A DNA stretch of 17,083 nucleotides from DASCNA01 sp036011305 (GTDB taxonomy: Bacteria > Verrucomicrobiota > Lentisphaeria > Victivallales > GWF2-38-69), in contig DASCNA010000078.1 of assembly GCA_036011305.1 (NCBI GenBank), positions 1-17,083 on the forward strand, written 5' to 3'. The notes below the pieces were generated by a model that did not search any database, was not told where the DNA came from, and saw only the letters and a list, made by a program, of their open reading frames with translations. The position numbers and the translations under genes are program-made. The first letter of the stretch is position 1, and each line of letters starts with the position of its first letter. Of the stretch, positions 14,936 to 17,083 are shown piece by piece.

Positions 14936-15943
14936 ATGAAAATTCTTTTTCTTCTAAAATCAAAGAATGCACCAAGTTCCCGAATAAGAATAAAGAATCT
15001 TATTCCTTATCTAGACAGTGCAGGTATAAATTCAGAATATCAAATTATACCGAAAAAGAGATTACAAAGATTAAAACTTTTCAGTAATTGCAAAAATTAT
15101 GATTTAGTTGTTCTACAAAAAAAACTTTTTGGACAATTGGATATTAACATTTTAAGAAAATTTTCTAAAAAGCTAATCTATGATTTTGATGATGCAGTTT
15201 ACTGTAAAGATGCTGCATGCTCAGATAATATCATTGATTACAATAATTCTGCCAGAGAAAGAAAATTTATTAGAACAATCAGAAAATGCGATGCAATAAT
15301 TGCCGCCAATAATGTATTGAAAAATAAGGCTGTGTCAATAATTAATATAAACAAAGTATCAGTGATAAACTCCCCGATTCCCATGGAACAAATATCGCAA
15401 AAATCATCGTACTCCATACTAGACTCTCCTAGAATAGGGTGGGTGGGAACAAAAAGTACACAAAAATATTTAAAATATATCGAACCTGCGCTTCAAATAG
15501 TAAATCAAACAATCCCAATAACACTAAATGTAATATCTAATACCCAGCCTGAAATCGAAAATATTAAATTAAATTATATTGAATGGTCATCAAAAACAGA
15601 ATATAAGCACATTACCGATTTTGATATCGGTATTATGCCTTTATCAAATGATCCTTTCTCTAGTGGCAAAGCAGCATACAAGCTCCTCCAATATATGGCA
15701 GCAGGTGTTCCTTCGGTCTGTTCAAATGTAGGAATGAATGCTGAACTTTCTTCTGATGGAGATATTTGTCTAGGAGGAGACAGCTATCAAGAATTTGCTG
15801 ACTCGATCATAACGCTAATTAAATCTGAACCTCTTCGTAGACAATTAGGTAAAAAAGCATCAGAATACGTTGCTAAAAGATTTTCCTATGAAATTATATC
15901 TAAAAAATATATTGATCTATTTAAAGAATTAATTAACTCTTGA
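14936..15943 (+). CDS. Glycosyltransferase, GT-B fold, GT4-like
   Basis: Predicted cytoplasmic sugar transferase for envelope polysaccharide or glycoconjugate synthesis. I start it at ATG 14936 (335 residues, MKILFLLKSKNAPSSRIR, a typical first beta strand). An upstream TTG at 14921 is in frame, but its own bases TTGAGAG more likely serve as the ribosome binding site. The N-terminal Rossmann domain includes YDFDDAVY (82-89). The second domain opens at PRIGWVGT (165-172) and contains DFDIGIMPL (228-236) and the nucleotide-sugar site GKAAYKLLQYMAAGVP (244-259), as in GT4 family members. The EX7E acidic motif is not textbook, so donor and acceptor cannot be named. It follows rsmB by 55 bp and precedes a GT2 gene by 79 bp. 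The stop codon is TGA. Confidence 0.85.
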   Translation: MKILFLLKSKNAPSSRIRIKNLIPYLDSAGINSEYQIIPKKRLQRLKLFSNCKNYDLVVLQKKLFGQLDINILRKFSKKLIYDFDDAVYCKDAACSDNIIDYNNSARERKFIRTIRKCDAIIAANNVLKNKAVSIININKVSVINSPIPMEQISQKSSYSILDSPRIGWVGTKSTQKYLKYIEPALQIVNQTIPITLNVISNTQPEIENIKLNYIEWSSKTEYKHITDFDIGIMPLSNDPFSSGKAAYKLLQYMAAGVPSVCSNVGMNAELSSDGDICLGGDSYQEFADSIITLIKSEPLRRQLGKKASEYVAKRFSYEIISKKYIDLFKELINS

Positions 15944-16022
15944 ATTGAAATTATGAACAATGTACAAAAAACATATATTAAGTTTTACAAATATTTAAAT
16001 TTGACAACATATAGGATAAAAT

Positions 16023-16907
16023 ATGCCACCTAAAATATCAGTATGTATACCTGTTTATAAAAATGATGATTATATTCTAGAAACAGTAGACAGTATTCTA
16101 AACCAAACTTTTCAAGATTTTGAAATAATCTTACTCGATGACGGATCTCCTGATAAAAATAAGACTTGGAATGCAATTTCTTCAATAAATAATAATAAAA
16201 TAAAAGCTTTTAAGCAAACAAACACAGGCATTGCAGGAGCAAAAAATGCTTGCGTAGCTAAGTCTCAAGGTGAGTTGATAGCTTTTTGCGACCATGATGA
16301 TCTATGGAAACCGAATAAACTCCAGAAACAAGTCGAAATATTTGATTCAAATAAAGAAATAGGTTTTTGTTTCAGCAGCTTTACCAGATTCAATAAAAAA
16401 GAAGGAGAACTAAAAACTCTTCCTAAAAAAAGTGTTGACGATGATATTTTCCTGTGGGCTGTAAAGAAAAGCTATATGTTCACATCAACAATTATGCTTC
16501 GTAAATCTTTATGGGATGAATTAAAAGGTTATGATACTTCATATACACTAGTAGATGACTATGATTTCCATTTAAGAATGGCTTATTTTACAAAAGGTTT
16601 TTTCATAGAACAATCATTAGTTTTATATCGATTACACGAATTTAATACAAGTAGAAGCAGTGAATCATATATAAAATATCCTAAGGAAAAAGAAAGAATT
16701 TTTAGATACTGGCTTTCAAAAAAAAATATTTCAAGTGCAAGAAAAAAAGCTGTAAGAAAACGATTGGGAAAAGTCTATTTTGATATGTCTAACAGATTTT
16801 ACAACAAGAAAAAAGATACTAAAAACCATAAAAAATATCTATATAAAGCATGGTGCTTAGATAAAACAAACTTTCGCTATTTATCAAGACTTATAAGGAG
16901 TATTTAA
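16023..16907 (+). CDS. Glycosyltransferase family 2
   Basis: GT-A fold sugar transferase of 294 residues. Family motifs are PKISVCIPVYKNDDYI at the N-terminus, LLDDGSPD (DDGS 39-42), an NTGIAGAKNACVAKSQGE segment, the metal-binding FCDHDDLWKP (90-93) and VDDYDFHLRMA (177-187) as the probable catalytic-base region. No membrane helix is visible, so it is probably soluble or peripherally attached. The C-terminus is strongly basic (repeated KKK and RKR segments), which would suit association with RNA or acidic membrane surface; this is speculative. The start ATG has AGGA (16013-16016) six bases upstream. It probably works with the preceding GT4-like enzyme on a surface glycan. The acceptor is unknown. 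Confidence 0.9.
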   Translation: MPPKISVCIPVYKNDDYILETVDSILNQTFQDFEIILLDDGSPDKNKTWNAISSINNNKIKAFKQTNTGIAGAKNACVAKSQGELIAFCDHDDLWKPNKLQKQVEIFDSNKEIGFCFSSFTRFNKKEGELKTLPKKSVDDDIFLWAVKKSYMFTSTIMLRKSLWDELKGYDTSYTLVDDYDFHLRMAYFTKGFFIEQSLVLYRLHEFNTSRSSESYIKYPKEKERIFRYWLSKKNISSARKKAVRKRLGKVYFDMSNRFYNKKKDTKNHKKYLYKAWCLDKTNFRYLSRLIRSI

Positions 16908-16911
16908 TTCA

Positions 16912-16938
16912 AAATTATAAATTGATGAATTATAATTT
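16912..16938 (+). other. AT-only stem-loop after the GT2 gene
   Basis: Arms 16912-16923 and 16928-16938 pair over 11 bases with one bulge and a GATG loop, five bases past the GT2 stop. It has no GC pairs and no following T-tract, so it is at best a weak 3'-end structure and not a convincing intrinsic terminator. Confidence 0.25.
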
Positions 16939-17042
16939 CTCAATAATTCTCTATAATGAACATTAAATTCAGATACATTTATCAATATTGTCATCAAGCA
17001 AACTATAAAAAATTAATTTACATCTAAAAAAAAAGATTATTT

Positions 17043-17083
17043 ATGATTATAAGAATTATCATTGGTTTAGTTATTGGTGCTGT
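17043..17083 (+). CDS. Possible start of a small hydrophobic membrane protein (partial)
   Basis: ATG 17043 opens a frame running off the right edge: MIIRIIIGLVIGAV. The stretch is a glycine-spaced hydrophobic helix like the start of many small membrane proteins. Only an A-rich run precedes it and no clear ribosome binding site is visible. The region 16939-17042 otherwise shows nothing recognisable. Fourteen residues are too few for a family call. Confidence 0.3.
   Translation, partial: MIIRIIIGLVIGA

Noticed and set aside
16001..16006. Perfect TTGACA as a -35 for the GT2 gene
   Set aside because: A -10 at normal spacing would fall inside the coding start (near 16024), and nothing there resembles TATAAT.

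Overview
The window is AT-rich (by eye roughly 30% GC) bacterial chromosome with dense, mostly co-directional genes and a standard stop-codon set (TAA, TAG and TGA all end genes). RNase Y, a YmdB-type phosphodiesterase and a glycyl radical enzyme with its activase point to an anaerobic, fermentative bacterium outside the classical Proteobacteria/Bacteroidetes pattern. The phylum cannot be fixed from this sequence. Low-GC anaerobes related to Firmicutes, Melainabacteria/Margulisbacteria, Elusimicrobia or the PVC group would all fit. No rRNA, tRNA, CRISPR array or insertion sequence was found.

Left block, minus strand, transcribed from 13146 down to 1: rarA (AAA+ replication-recombination ATPase), rny (RNase Y), ymdB-like phosphodiesterase, an uncharacterised ATP-cone protein, cysS (cysteinyl-tRNA synthetase), a DRE-TIM acyltransferase of the isopropylmalate/homocitrate synthase type, a glycyl radical enzyme (GRE), its radical-SAM activase, a long-chain polyprenyl diphosphate synthase, and xerD, which runs off the left edge only a few codons before its expected end. 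Gaps range from 4 to 124 bp. The largest, between cysS and the acyltransferase gene, holds a plausible internal promoter, so the block probably splits into an RNA-metabolism/translation half and a metabolic half.

Right block, plus strand, from 13513: a NOL1/NOP2/Sun-family rRNA m5C methyltransferase (RsmB-like), a GT4-type glycosyltransferase, a GT2-type glycosyltransferase, and at the right edge the first codons of a possible small membrane protein. The two blocks diverge from a 366-bp, very AT-rich intergenic region.

The most unusual part is the cassette at 2026-6723: DRE-TIM acyltransferase, GRE and activase in one tight transcription unit. The GRE has the glycyl-radical loop and an active-site cysteine, but it lacks the CVE acid/base motif of dehydratase and lyase subfamilies and instead has a cysteine-crowded GCVSCC loop. 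The DRE-TIM partner suggests a pathway combining acyl-CoA/2-oxoacid condensation with radical C-C chemistry. A 21-pair inverted repeat between GRE and activase could lower activase translation. A second point of interest is the ATP-cone protein of unknown function between ymdB and cysS.
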